From: Erysipelothrix sp. HDW6C
Lineage (GTDB): Bacteria; Bacillota_I; Bacilli_A; Erysipelotrichales; Erysipelotrichaceae
Direction: 5' to 3'
NCBI RefSeq assembly: GCF_011299615.1
Contig: NZ_CP049861.1
Location: 1,922,001-1,986,000, forward strand
Length of the DNA: 64,000 nucleotides
Made by a program: the position numbers and the translations under genes. The notes beneath the pieces were generated by a model. That model searched no databases, was not told the DNA's origin, and saw nothing but the letters and a program-made list of their open reading frames with translations. This document shows positions 1-8,395 of the stretch, piece after piece (the first letter of the stretch is position 1; every line of letters begins with the position of its first letter).

Positions 1-432
1 TGGAATGAATGCTTTATCATAATCTTGTGCGAGTGCTTCTGCCTTCGCAATGGCACCCTTCATGCCTAGTGGACCTTCTGTTAAAACAACTTCCGCTCCA
101 TATGCCTTAAGAAGATTACGACGTTCAACGCTCATTGTTTCAGGCATTGTAAGAATAACCTTTAGTCCAAGGGATGCACCAATTGATGCAAGACCGATTC
201 CGGTATTTCCACTGGTTGGTTCGATAATGACAGTATCACTATCTACAAGTCCTTCTTTGATTGCTTGATCAAGCATTGCAAATGCAGCTCTATCTTTGAC
301 ACTTCCACTGGGATTGAAGTATTCTACCTTGGCAAGAATTGTCGCTTCCAACTTATTATCAGCTTCAATATTTGTTAATTCAACCAAGGGCGTATTACCA
401 ATGAGTTCACGAATATTTTTATATGTTTTCAT
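1..432 (-). CDS. cysK: Cysteine synthase A (O-acetylserine sulfhydrylase), C-terminus beyond the window
   Basis: The first 144 codons are present, reading leftward off the window edge. The protein opens MKTYKNIRELIGNTPLVEL. The PLP lysine lies in NPSGSVKDRAA and the phosphate-binding loop is PTSGNTGIG. Both motifs are standard for the OAS sulfhydrylase/cystathionine beta-synthase fold. The enzyme makes cysteine from O-acetylserine and sulfide in the cytoplasm. The start codon at 430-432 follows an AGAAGGTGG ribosome-binding site. The gene is divergent from an Rrf2 regulator at 568, which suggests local sulfur or cysteine control. Cystathionine beta-synthase is a possible alternative because the C-terminus is not visible. 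Confidence 0.93.
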   Translation of the reverse strand, partial: MKTYKNIRELIGNTPLVELTNIEADNKLEATILAKVEYFNPSGSVKDRAAFAMLDQAIKEGLVDSDTVIIEPTSGNTGIGLASIGASLGLKVILTMPETMSVERRNLLKAYGAEVVLTEGPLGMKGAIAKAEALAQDYDKAFIP

Positions 433-468
433 ATATACCACCTTCTCTAGTATGTTTACTATGTGACT

Positions 469-498
469 AGTATACCACTCTCTGTTCCCTCTCGTAAA
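469..498 (-). promoter_or_regulatory. cysK promoter
   Basis: The minus strand reads TTTACG (493-498), an 18-bp spacer, then TATACT (469-474). A short inverted repeat TAGTA-tgtt-TACTA (448-461) and the direct repeat CTAGTAT (447-453 and 467-473) lie between the -10 and the start codon. They could be operator elements for the divergent Rrf2 protein. The promoter is read from sequence and the operator role is inferred. Confidence 0.5.
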
Positions 499-516
499 CT
501 GCTATGATTAGATTGA

Positions 517-545
517 TTGACATTGAGGTGGAAACCTAATAACAT
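517..545 (+). promoter_or_regulatory. Promoter of the Rrf2 regulator gene
   Basis: A perfect -35 TTGACA (517-522) is followed by a 17-bp spacer and TAACAT (540-545, four of six matches). The implied start site leaves a short leader carrying AAAGGA (552-557) before the ATG at 568. Confidence 0.5.
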
Positions 546-567
546 AGTGCTAAAGGATGTGAAAGAA

Positions 568-993
568 ATGAAACTCTCAGCTCGAACTCGATACGGAATT
601 GCCGCACTGACTTACATGCACATTAACGAAAAAGAACTTACAACTTTGGTAAATATTGCCGATCATTTGAATATATCTAAAATCTATCTTGAACAAGTGT
701 TCTCAAGCCTGAAACAAGCCAATTTAGTGGATGCTGTGAAAGGTCCATCTGGTGGATACTTCCTCAAAGCCGCAAACTGCAATATGTTCAACATACTGAA
801 CGCACTTGAGCCATCACTATTTGAAAAAACACCACCGTCAACTGACGATGATGTTATTAATGCCGCATTGTGCACACACTTGTATACCCCATTGGATACC
901 GTGCTTGTTGCCAAGTTAAAAGAAATTAGGCTCAAAGATATCGCCGAAGTCATAAAATCTGAATCCGGCGATAATTTAATGTATTATATTTAG
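568..993 (+). CDS. Rrf2 family transcriptional regulator (CymR/IscR-like)
   Basis: This is a 141-residue protein with the Rrf2 winged-helix signature: KLSARTRYGIAAL at the N-terminus, the recognition helix region ISKIYLEQVFSSLKQANLV, and the wing VKGPSGGYFL. It has only two cysteines (ANC and ALC), not the three-cysteine cluster of IscR, so Fe-S sensing is unlikely. CymR-type control of cysteine metabolism fits the divergent cysK. I chose the ATG at 568 because it begins the conserved domain and has AAAGGA upstream. An in-frame start further upstream at 517 would overlap the promoter. The exact ligand or partner is unknown. Confidence 0.85.
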   Translation: MKLSARTRYGIAALTYMHINEKELTTLVNIADHLNISKIYLEQVFSSLKQANLVDAVKGPSGGYFLKAANCNMFNILNALEPSLFEKTPPSTDDDVINAALCTHLYTPLDTVLVAKLKEIRLKDIAEVIKSESGDNLMYYI

Positions 994-2318
994 TCTTCCA
1001 TAAGCGAGTCACCTGTGACTTGCTTTTCTTTTGTCACACGGACTTTCGCAATGACTTTTTCATCCAATTCAACAATGCAGAATCGGTATCCGTTAAAGAC
1101 AAGATCAGATTCATCATTGATAACATCTTCCAACGTTGGTATACGTCCCAATTCACTCACGATAAATCCACTCAATGTGTCATAATCGTCAATTGGAAGC
1201 CCGATACCAAGAATATCTTCAAGTTCTTCCAAGTCCACAAGTCCTTCGACAAGGTACTCATCCGGACCAATTTCTTGAATTTCATTGCCTTCTTCTTCGT
1301 CATACTCATCCATGATATTACCCATGATTTCTTCAATGAGGTCTTCCATTGTAACAATACCTGCTGTCCCACCGTATTCATCGATAACAACAGCCATGTG
1401 CATTTTTACATTTTGAAGTTCTCGGAAAAGTTCATCGGTTCGTTTTGAATCAGGAACATAATAGGGTTCACGCATGATCTGCTTAATATCGAACGCTTCA
1501 CCGTTTGAATCTTTGATATAGCGAAGAATGTCGCGTAAATGAATCAATCCGATAATCTTATCAATGCTATCATCGTACACAGGGTAACGTGTGAATCGTT
1601 CTTCATCAACAAGACTCATAATTTCTTCAAAGGTACTTTCAATGTTGATTCCAACAATATCGGTACGGTGTGTCATGATGTCACCAACTTCTTGATTATC
1701 AAAATCAAAGATGTTGTTAATCATTTCTTTTTCGCTGATGTCAATTTCACCCGCATCAACCATGATACGAATTTCTTCCTCAGTTACTTCATCATTTGCC
1801 TTATGAGGATCAATACCTACAAGACGTAACATGATATTTGTTGAGAAGGATAAGAACTTAACGATTGGTTTTGTTATCTTCGACAAGATCCAAATTGGAT
1901 ATGCTACAAAGAATGCAAACCCTTCTGAGTTCGTCATCGCGATACGCTTTGGCACTAGTTCACCAAACACAAGCATAAGATAGGATGTGATTAAGGTTAC
2001 AACCAACATCGCGATTGGTTTAACTACAACAACTGTGAGTGCAAAGTTTGCAACAGCCCATTGCGTTAAGACTTCCGCAAATGCCTCCGATGCAAACGCA
2101 CCTGAGAAGATACTTGCGAGGGAAACACCAATTTGAATCGTTGAAAGAAACTGATTTGGGTTTTCTTTAAGGCCTAAGACAATACTTGCTTTACGATTGC
2201 CTTCATCTGCCATACTTTTTAATTTATTGTTATTGAGAGATACAAATGCTAATTCACTTCCTGCAAAGAATGCATTAAGAAGTACTAAGAAAAGCAACAT
2301 GAATATTTGAACTACCAC
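990..2318 (-). CDS. CNNM/CorC-HlyC family membrane protein with paired CBS domains
   Basis: The protein has 442 residues. An N-terminal CNNM (DUF21) domain of about four membrane segments spans roughly residues 1-190. A Bateman CBS pair follows (about 205-330, with IMTHRTDIVGI and MHMAVVIDEYGGTAGIVTMEDL). A C-terminal CorC_HlyC domain covers about 345-430. Relatives are linked to magnesium or cobalt efflux and resistance, and the old hemolysin label is not functional evidence. The start is GTG (2316-2318) with GAGGGGG seven bases upstream. The 3' end overlaps the Rrf2 gene by four bases, tail to tail. A small ORF (2312-2440) overlaps the start. Confidence 0.88.
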   Translation of the reverse strand: MVVQIFMLLFLVLLNAFFAGSELAFVSLNNNKLKSMADEGNRKASIVLGLKENPNQFLSTIQIGVSLASIFSGAFASEAFAEVLTQWAVANFALTVVVVKPIAMLVVTLITSYLMLVFGELVPKRIAMTNSEGFAFFVAYPIWILSKITKPIVKFLSFSTNIMLRLVGIDPHKANDEVTEEEIRIMVDAGEIDISEKEMINNIFDFDNQEVGDIMTHRTDIVGINIESTFEEIMSLVDEERFTRYPVYDDSIDKIIGLIHLRDILRYIKDSNGEAFDIKQIMREPYYVPDSKRTDELFRELQNVKMHMAVVIDEYGGTAGIVTMEDLIEEIMGNIMDEYDEEEGNEIQEIGPDEYLVEGLVDLEELEDILGIGLPIDDYDTLSGFIVSELGRIPTLEDVINDESDLVFNGYRFCIVELDEKVIAKVRVTKEKQVTGDSLMED

Positions 2319-2440
2319 GTTTTGACCCCCTCAAGATAGACGAAAAGGATCTGAAGCCCATTTTCACACCTTGTTTTATTCTTTATCAATTTAAAAATAC
2401 TACGCTTAGGACTACAACTGTCCTGGTCACTGTTTTCCAC
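2312..2440 (-). CDS. Possible small leader ORF overlapping the CNNM gene start
   Basis: This is a 42-codon ORF with a GTG start (2438-2440) and a strong CGGAGGA ribosome-binding site. Its TAG stop overlaps the GTG start of the CNNM gene (GTGGTAG), so the two are arranged for translational coupling. The peptide begins VENSDQDSCSPKRSIFK, is hydrophilic at the N-terminus, has two cysteines, and has a hydrophobic patch LQILFVYL near its end. I recognise no family. It could be a regulatory leader peptide, a small protein, or chance. Support comes from the good ribosome-binding site and the promoter about 30 bases upstream. Confidence 0.4.
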   Translation of the reverse strand: MENSDQDSCSPKRSIFKLIKNKTRCENGLQILFVYLEGVKTW

Positions 2441-2674
2441 AAACAATCCTCCGTTTGAAATAATAACCATCATATTCTATAATTTTTGTTCTTTGACTTA
2501 CAAAACGATGCGTAAAAGATCACCGTTATAGAATTAACTTGAGATTATAATATCACACTTCACTGATTATTTGAAGTTTTTGCTCTTGATATTTTTGCGA
2601 TACCATCATGAAGAAACCATGAAAGGCAGCCTTTATGGCTGGACAAAAAAAATAGGAACCCCCTAATAGGGTCC
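2319..2674 (-). other. 356-base leader between an ABC permease gene and the CNNM gene
   Basis: Going leftward it holds the terminator of the upstream ABC operon, a second hairpin (CCATgAAAGG-cag-CCTTTaTGG, 2617-2638), a promoter (2476-2503), a small ORF (2312-2440), and a short hairpin AGGAC-agttgta-GTCCT inside that ORF. I looked for the Mg2+ (M-box) and Mn2+ (yybP-ykoY) riboswitch motifs and do not see either. Confidence 0.6.
2476..2503 (-). promoter_or_regulatory. Promoter for the small ORF and CNNM gene
   Basis: The minus strand reads TTGTAA (2498-2503), 16 bp, TATAGA (2476-2481). The implied start site is about 30 bases ahead of the small ORF. Confidence 0.4.
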
Positions 2675-2679
2675 CTATT
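2645..2679 (-). terminator. Terminator of the cca-ABC operon
   Basis: On the minus strand AATAGGGACCC pairs with GGGTTCCTATT and a run of eight T follows. The stem begins at the stop codon of the FtsX-type permease gene. Confidence 0.8.
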
Positions 2680-5656
2680 CGTCAAATGTTTTCAATGCTT
2701 CACTCATATTTACATTGTTTGCCTTGCGTGACATCACAAGGTTAATGATCACTGAAATAGCGAATGTAAGTGCCAATGCACCCGCAACGCTTGTCCACAG
2801 CAATTCACGATTAAACATAATCGCATCCAGTTCTGCCTGAAGTATTACAAATTGATGCAAGTAATAACCAAAGATAGCACCAAAGATTAAACTTACCCCT
2901 GTGAGGATAATATTCTCTCTCATTATATATGTCGCAAGTTCTTTGGGATAGAACCCCAGAACTTTTAGAGTTGCAAGTTCTTTGTTTCGCTCGCTCATGT
3001 TCATTGTTATCAAGTTGAGAAGCACAATTAATTCCAGTGCGAATGCTGCTCCTGTAATCACCACAATCACGATGTCAAAGTTCCCCATCATATCCGCATA
3101 TTGAATGCGCATATCGGAAAGGAATGTCACCGCATAAACTGAATCTTGTTTCAGAAGTTCCGTTGAAACTGCGGTGTGATCTTGCTCTGTCTTAAACATC
3201 ATCATATTGTAGGATGGTGCTTTTCCAGTCACGGTCGTGTACATCTCTGAACTCATGTATATGTAATGCAAGACGTAGTTTTCTGTGATTCCACCAACTG
3301 TCAACGGATACTCGCGTTCACCAATCTTCATACTGAACGTGTCACCCACTTTGAGCCCTTTTAGAATTGCCAGTTTTTCAGTGATGACCACTGTATCATT
3401 TTTCAGTTCAATAGGCGTATGGGTCCGACGATCTTGAAGATTTGTAAATTCTGGGAACGCTAAGAAATCATCAATGGCATACACTTGTGTATCAGTGCCT
3501 TCAACGGATACCATTTCTGAAGCAATCTTAATACTATTTTCAAAGACAACCGTACTTGTATCGACTGTTTCATCAAATGTAATTACACCATCATAGCGAA
3601 TAATATCGTCAAACTGTTTATCAACGATAGTATAAATTGAATGTTGTAAGCCAAATCCAGTAATAAGCAATCCTGCACACCCACCGATTCCAATGATGGT
3701 CATTAAGAATCGTGTTTTATTGCGGAATAGATTTCTAAAACTTACCTTGTAAAGAAAACTCATGCGATTCCATAGGAACGGAATGCGTTCTAAGAAAATA
3801 CGTTGCCCACCTTTTGGTACTGGTGGACGCAGCAAGTTAGCCGTTTTCTCACGACTTACACGCACAGCTTTAAACATCGCAACACCCACACTGGAAATAA
3901 AACTCACAATGAGCGGAATCCATGCATACGATGCGATGACACCAACTTCAAGTGGCGGGGTGAGATACATAATACGATAGGCATTGTAAATGAGAGTTGG
4001 AATCATGTAGAAACCAAAGATTACTCCTGCAATGGAGCCTACAATCCAACTGAAGAAAGCAAATCCTACAAATTTCATGGAAGAATAAAACCAAGAATAC
4101 CCCAATGCTTTATAAACCCCAATTTGTGATCGTGATTCATCCACCATACGGGAAATTGTACTTAGGGTTACAAGGATTGCAACACCAAAGAAAATGAGTG
4201 GAAATACCTGACCAATCGCTTCGATACGATCAGAATCTTGGTAAAACTCTTTGTACCCAATCAACACATCCTCACGTTGCAAAATGTATTGTTTACCATG
4301 ATCGGCATCGGCAATCTCTTGATACCCATCGTCAATTTTTTGTTGTGCACTGGCAAACTCTGACTCAGCAGTAATACGATTCGCTGCGAGTGTTGAAACG
4401 CCTTCATTATACTGTTCAAAAGATGTATTGTATGTTGTAATCCCTGCTTGTAAGGTTGTTTGTGCAGTACGCAACGATGCAATGCTGGTTTGTAATACTT
4501 GCAATTGATTTTTGAGTTGAGTTTGTGATGCTTTAAGTTCTGCAAGTTGCCCTTCCAATGTCGTTAATTGAACTTGAAGCGCAGCCAACTTTGCTGGATC
4601 TTTTTCAATGGAAATGGCTTGCTTTACACCAGCTATTCCTGCTTCTACAGTTGTGATTGCATTGTCAACATCACTAATGCCGTTGACAAGTGTAACTTGT
4701 TCGTTATTCTCTAAATTATTCGTTGCATTAACTAAGGCATCCAATTTTCCTTGTAACGATGTATCAGTAAGCTGCAAGTCTATACCAGCAGCCATTTCAT
4801 TGATACCATTATTAATTTCGTTATAAGCATCATCGAGTTGGACTTTTGCACGATCAAGGTCCTGTTCTGCTTGTTCAAATACTGCATTAGCATCGACAAT
4901 ATTCGCATCCAGTTCTACCTGCCCATCAACCAATTCTTGAATAATTGGTTTTGTGATGCGATCAAATCGTGCCGATGAAATTGCGGCCTCATTCGACTCC
5001 AAGAGCGCTTGTTGAGTTTTAATATCGACATCATCAGGTATTGCAAAACGAGCACTCGTAAATACATCGACCTTCTTATCCAAATCAAAACCGTACATAA
5101 ATCCAAGGACACTCCCAGACCCAATACTACTGGACCCACGTTCTTGATTCATGTAAAGACTTGAGTTTGCATAACCTACGATTGTAAGTGTCGCACCTTC
5201 GAAGATATCATTGGGTTTCAATTGAACAGTATCACCAATTTTCAATCCACGCACATCATGTAAATTAGCATCAATTACGACTTCATTCTTTGCCTTTGGC
5301 ATCGTGCCTTCAAGTACCGTAATATCAAGTTCTGTTTGTGAGTTAAGTTCAATCACACGAACGACGCCATCGGTTGAACCAACGCGAATAAATGCATCTG
5401 CATCATAGACTCCAACTGCTTCACCATCGACAATATCGGAAAGCTGCGTAATCATTTCTTTATCAATACCTAAACTGTGACGAAACTCCAAATCGAGTAC
5501 ATCACTGGTTTCCATATATTTATCGGCCGTAGCGCGCATATCATAACCGGTAACACGAATCCCTACAAAGAATCCCACACCGAGAGCGGTAATAATCATA
5601 ATGGCAACAAATTGGAACCACTTCGCTTTAATCTCGCGGAGGATGTCTTTTACCAT
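2675..5656 (-). CDS. FtsX/MacB-type ABC transporter permease with long extracytoplasmic coiled coil
   Basis: The 993-residue protein has TM1 at about 12-33, followed by an extracytoplasmic MacB-like region to about 230. A heptad-rich coiled-coil stretch spans about 235-460 (repeated Q, L and A residues such as LAALQVQLTTLEGQLAELK). A first FtsX domain (about 480-610) and a second periplasmic-type region follow. A C-terminal FtsX domain (about 860-990) carries ERNKELATLKVLGFYPKEL. Such permeases usually act in lipid, lipoprotein or peptide export, or in mechanotransmission, rather than import. The gene overlaps the ATPase gene upstream by seven bases. The substrate cannot be told from sequence. 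Confidence 0.88.
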   Translation of the reverse strand: MVKDILREIKAKWFQFVAIMIITALGVGFFVGIRVTGYDMRATADKYMETSDVLDLEFRHSLGIDKEMITQLSDIVDGEAVGVYDADAFIRVGSTDGVVRVIELNSQTELDITVLEGTMPKAKNEVVIDANLHDVRGLKIGDTVQLKPNDIFEGATLTIVGYANSSLYMNQERGSSSIGSGSVLGFMYGFDLDKKVDVFTSARFAIPDDVDIKTQQALLESNEAAISSARFDRITKPIIQELVDGQVELDANIVDANAVFEQAEQDLDRAKVQLDDAYNEINNGINEMAAGIDLQLTDTSLQGKLDALVNATNNLENNEQVTLVNGISDVDNAITTVEAGIAGVKQAISIEKDPAKLAALQVQLTTLEGQLAELKASQTQLKNQLQVLQTSIASLRTAQTTLQAGITTYNTSFEQYNEGVSTLAANRITAESEFASAQQKIDDGYQEIADADHGKQYILQREDVLIGYKEFYQDSDRIEAIGQVFPLIFFGVAILVTLSTISRMVDESRSQIGVYKALGYSWFYSSMKFVGFAFFSWIVGSIAGVIFGFYMIPTLIYNAYRIMYLTPPLEVGVIASYAWIPLIVSFISSVGVAMFKAVRVSREKTANLLRPPVPKGGQRIFLERIPFLWNRMSFLYKVSFRNLFRNKTRFLMTIIGIGGCAGLLITGFGLQHSIYTIVDKQFDDIIRYDGVITFDETVDTSTVVFENSIKIASEMVSVEGTDTQVYAIDDFLAFPEFTNLQDRRTHTPIELKNDTVVITEKLAILKGLKVGDTFSMKIGEREYPLTVGGITENYVLHYIYMSSEMYTTVTGKAPSYNMMMFKTEQDHTAVSTELLKQDSVYAVTFLSDMRIQYADMMGNFDIVIVVITGAAFALELIVLLNLITMNMSERNKELATLKVLGFYPKELATYIMRENIILTGVSLIFGAIFGYYLHQFVILQAELDAIMFNRELLWTSVAGALALTFAISVIINLVMSRKANNVNMSEALKTFDE

Positions 5657-6351
5657 TTTATTTCATCCACTGCTTTCACATGTTTGTTGACAGTATCCGA
5701 TTCAACGCGGCCATTTTTAATCTCAATGACACGATCGGCAACCTCAGTAATACTGCGATTATGGGTGATCACGACCACGGTCATTCCATACAAATCCGAA
5801 CAATCCCGCAGTACCTGGAGAATTTGCTGCCCTGTCTTTGTATCTAATGCACCTGTTGGTTCATCACAGAGGAGTAACTGCGGATTCTTTGCAATCGCAC
5901 GAGCAATCGCAACCCGTTGTTGCTCTCCACCACTTAATTGTGCTGGGAAATTATTCATCCGTTCTCCCAAACCAACTTGGGCAAGAATCTCCTTAGGATC
6001 TTTTGCTTCTTTACGAATCTGTGTAGCGAGTTCAACATTCTCTAAAGCAGTCAAGTTGGATATGAGGTTGTACGATTGAAACACAAAACCCACATCATCA
6101 CGACGATATTGTGTCATTTGTCGATCATTCATAGCGGTAACTTCCTTGTCACCAACAAGAACGGTTCCCGATGTTGGTTGGTCCATTCCACCTAGAATGT
6201 TCATAACAGTTGTTTTTCCAGCTCCCGATGGGCCAACGACAACGGTAAATTTACCGCGATCAAGATTGAAATTCACGCCTGCTGCAGCATGAATTTCAAC
6301 ATCGCCAACTTTATATACTTTTTTCAAATCCTTTACTTCGATAAATGCCAT
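5650..6351 (-). CDS. ABC transporter ATP-binding protein (LolD/MacB type)
   Basis: The 233-residue ATPase has Walker A GPSGAGKTT (about 42-50), Q-loop VFQSYNL, signature LSGGEQQR and Walker B LLLCDEPTGALD. It ends with the H-loop VITHN. The DEPTGALD form is typical of the MacB/LolD/FtsE branch and matches the downstream FtsX-type permease. Its ATG shares a base with the cca stop codon (TAATG), and its ribosome-binding site GGAGGAATT lies inside cca, so translation is probably coupled. Confidence 0.93.
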   Translation of the reverse strand: MAFIEVKDLKKVYKVGDVEIHAAAGVNFNLDRGKFTVVVGPSGAGKTTVMNILGGMDQPTSGTVLVGDKEVTAMNDRQMTQYRRDDVGFVFQSYNLISNLTALENVELATQIRKEAKDPKEILAQVGLGERMNNFPAQLSGGEQQRVAIARAIAKNPQLLLCDEPTGALDTKTGQQILQVLRDCSDLYGMTVVVITHNRSITEVADRVIEIKNGRVESDTVNKHVKAVDEIKW

Positions 6352-7670
6352 TATAATTCCTCCAAACTCATGTTCAATAATTTATCTTTTTCATTCAAAA
6401 CTTTACCGTCAATGACGGCATCAAGAAGTGCATGAAGTCGTTTTCCAATATCGTGCGGTTTGACTCCCGCATCTCGTAAATCATGACCATTAATGGCCAA
6501 ATCTTTTGTTGTTGTGGGTAACCCTTGATCTATAATTGTATCTACAATTGCTTTGAAATGGGCACACCGTTCTACTTGGTACGCCGCCTTATCTGATTTC
6601 GCAAGATTGTCTGCCCGCTTAAGGGTGATAAGGTCATAAACCCAAGCAACCCCATATTGACCAATTAATCGTTGGAAATCGGCCAGCACCGGTTGAATGC
6701 TCAATCCATGATTAAGAATGAGTTCCGTAAAATATGCAATTTCTTCTTTTGTAAATTGAAATTCCAAAAAATAGGGGTGCGCAATTGTAGCGCTGGCCGT
6801 TGCATGACCCCCGTAATGGGCGATTCCTGCTGCATCCATGGTCTGTACACATACTTTGCCAGTATCATGGAATAGCCCCACCAAGCGATGCCCTAAGGTC
6901 AAGGGAAGCTGTTGGGTTACTGTGATGCTATGATCGTATAAATTCATTGTATGGTATGGGTTCTGTTGATCATAATCGATCATGTTTGCGACCTCTGGAA
7001 ATAAGCTTCCGAGAAACCATGGATAATCATGACTCGTAACATGAAAACTCGGCCCACAAAGATAGCGTGTTAATTCTTCTTTTAACTGCATTGGATGAAT
7101 AGTATGAAGTGTATCCATCAGTTCGTATGCAGCGGAAATTGTTTCTGGATCAAACGCATAGTCCAACTCCGATTTAAAGCGAAACAAGCGAACAATTCTC
7201 AAGGAGTCTTCATGCAAGCGCGTCAATGGATCACCAATTACACGCAGAACTTTAGATTCAATATCCTGTTTCCCACCGAAAAAATCAAAGAGCCCTTTAT
7301 CCGGATGGTAATAGAGTGCATTCACAGTAAAATCGCGACGCATTGCATCCAGTCGTATATCATCAATGAAAATTACAGTATCAGGATGCCGCTGATCTGA
7401 ATACGTCATTTCCTGGCGCATCGTTGATATCTCAAACGATGATTCGCCATAGTTAAATTTAACCCCATAGTCGAGACCGACCTCAGATGGTTTAAAGTGT
7501 TCAAAGAGTTCATGAAGCACTGGTGGCTTCGCATTCGTGCAAATATCAATATCAGAAGTATTGTGATGTTGTATTGCATCACGGACATAGCCACCAACAA
7601 GATATGCTTCATACCCTTGGTTTGTAAGAATGTCTAACACTTCACGTATTTCGACTGAAATTTCCAACAT
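6351..7670 (-). CDS. cca: CCA tRNA nucleotidyltransferase with HD domain
   Basis: This 439-residue class II nucleotidyltransferase has the head-domain motif LVGGYVRD (about 22-29), the catalytic carboxylates in SDIDICT, and RRDFTVNALYY. These add or repair the 3'-CCA of tRNA in the cytoplasm. A central HD phosphohydrolase segment (GLFHDTGK, about 265) may hydrolyse 2',3'-cyclic or phosphate ends, as in the E. coli type. Poly(A) polymerase is the alternative for this family. The start follows GAGGTGATATC. It is the first gene of an operon with the two ABC genes, an unusual partnership with no obvious functional link. Confidence 0.9.
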   Translation of the reverse strand: MLEISVEIREVLDILTNQGYEAYLVGGYVRDAIQHHNTSDIDICTNAKPPVLHELFEHFKPSEVGLDYGVKFNYGESSFEISTMRQEMTYSDQRHPDTVIFIDDIRLDAMRRDFTVNALYYHPDKGLFDFFGGKQDIESKVLRVIGDPLTRLHEDSLRIVRLFRFKSELDYAFDPETISAAYELMDTLHTIHPMQLKEELTRYLCGPSFHVTSHDYPWFLGSLFPEVANMIDYDQQNPYHTMNLYDHSITVTQQLPLTLGHRLVGLFHDTGKVCVQTMDAAGIAHYGGHATASATIAHPYFLEFQFTKEEIAYFTELILNHGLSIQPVLADFQRLIGQYGVAWVYDLITLKRADNLAKSDKAAYQVERCAHFKAIVDTIIDQGLPTTTKDLAINGHDLRDAGVKPHDIGKRLHALLDAVIDGKVLNEKDKLLNMSLEEL

Positions 7671-7690
7671 GATATCACCTCTTTTGTATT

Positions 7691-7699
7691 ATTATAACA
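7691..7699 (-). promoter_or_regulatory. Extended -10 promoter of the cca operon
   Basis: The minus strand reads TGTTATAAT, an extended -10 element, about 20 bases before the cca start. No good -35 is visible. Confidence 0.45.
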
Positions 7700-7748
7700 A
7701 AGAATAAGCACCTTAAGTGAAGCCTACTTGAATAATAAAACACAGAAC

Positions 7749-7764
7749 TGTTACAATTGTAACA
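7749..7764. promoter_or_regulatory. 16-bp perfect palindrome, probable TetR operator
   Basis: TGTTACAATTGTAACA is a perfect 16-bp palindrome 74 bases upstream of the TetR gene. A half-site TGTTACA recurs at 7815-7821, just before the ribosome-binding site. TetR proteins bind palindromes of this size, so autoregulation is likely (inference). Confidence 0.6.
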
Positions 7765-7838
7765 ATTAAAGTGTAACCAACTTACGAAACAAGCGCAATA
7801 CAGGTTATCAATAATGTTACAAAACAGGAGGATTTGTT

Positions 7839-8366
7839 ATGACCAACGATACGTTCGCAAAACAATGCATTACAGACGCACTTCTTATTCTTGTTGAAAC
7901 AAAACCGTTTAATAGTATTTCGATCACTGAATTATGCGATCGAGCAGGTGTATCACGAATGACCTATTATCGCCATTATGAAACAAAAGAAGATATCCTT
8001 GTTACTCGATTGAATCACATCTTCAATGATTTCATTACTACGGTACGTAGCGCTCCATCAGCAGATAATCGTGAAATATTACAACAGTTTGCTGCCCTTT
8101 GCCGTCGCGAACATGTCATTCTCAATGCCATGATTCACTCAGAGCTAACGCCCCTATTGCAAACGCAAATCAGCTCATATTTTGATATTTTCTTTGCTGA
8201 GATTATTCATCCTCATGCCATCGAACCAACTGTAGGAACCTATTCAAAAGCCTTCATTATTGGTGGTTTAATACAAGTGGTCATTACCTGGATTGAACGT
8301 TCCATGTTCGAAAGTGACACATTCATTGCCGAAACCTTGTATACATTAGTACGTGGCGCAATATAA
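7839..8366 (+). CDS. TetR family transcriptional regulator
   Basis: The 175-residue protein has an N-terminal TetR helix-turn-helix (about 10-58), with the signature SISITELCDRAGVSRMTYYRHYETKED split across its helices. A helical ligand-binding domain follows. Start choice is secure because AGGAGGA lies seven bases before the ATG. It faces the UMF1-type transporter gene convergently, and the palindrome upstream suggests autorepression. The ligand and any distal targets are unknown. Confidence 0.9.
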   Translation: MTNDTFAKQCITDALLILVETKPFNSISITELCDRAGVSRMTYYRHYETKEDILVTRLNHIFNDFITTVRSAPSADNREILQQFAALCRREHVILNAMIHSELTPLLQTQISSYFDIFFAEIIHPHAIEPTVGTYSKAFIIGGLIQVVITWIERSMFESDTFIAETLYTLVRGAI

Positions 8367-8395
8367 AAAAAGAACGTCATTTGACGTCCTTTTCG
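8366..8395. terminator. Bidirectional terminator between tetR and the MFS gene
   Basis: The hairpin ACGTC-attt-GACGT is flanked by A and T runs and serves both converging genes. It overlaps the end of the MFS gene. Confidence 0.7.

Noticed and set aside
2319-2674. Mg2+ or Mn2+ riboswitch upstream of the CNNM gene
   Set aside because: The conserved M-box and yybP-ykoY sequences are not present.
5477-6079. Plus-strand open frame of 200 codons over the ABC genes
   Set aside because: It is antisense to well-supported conserved genes and shows no domain or ribosome-binding site.
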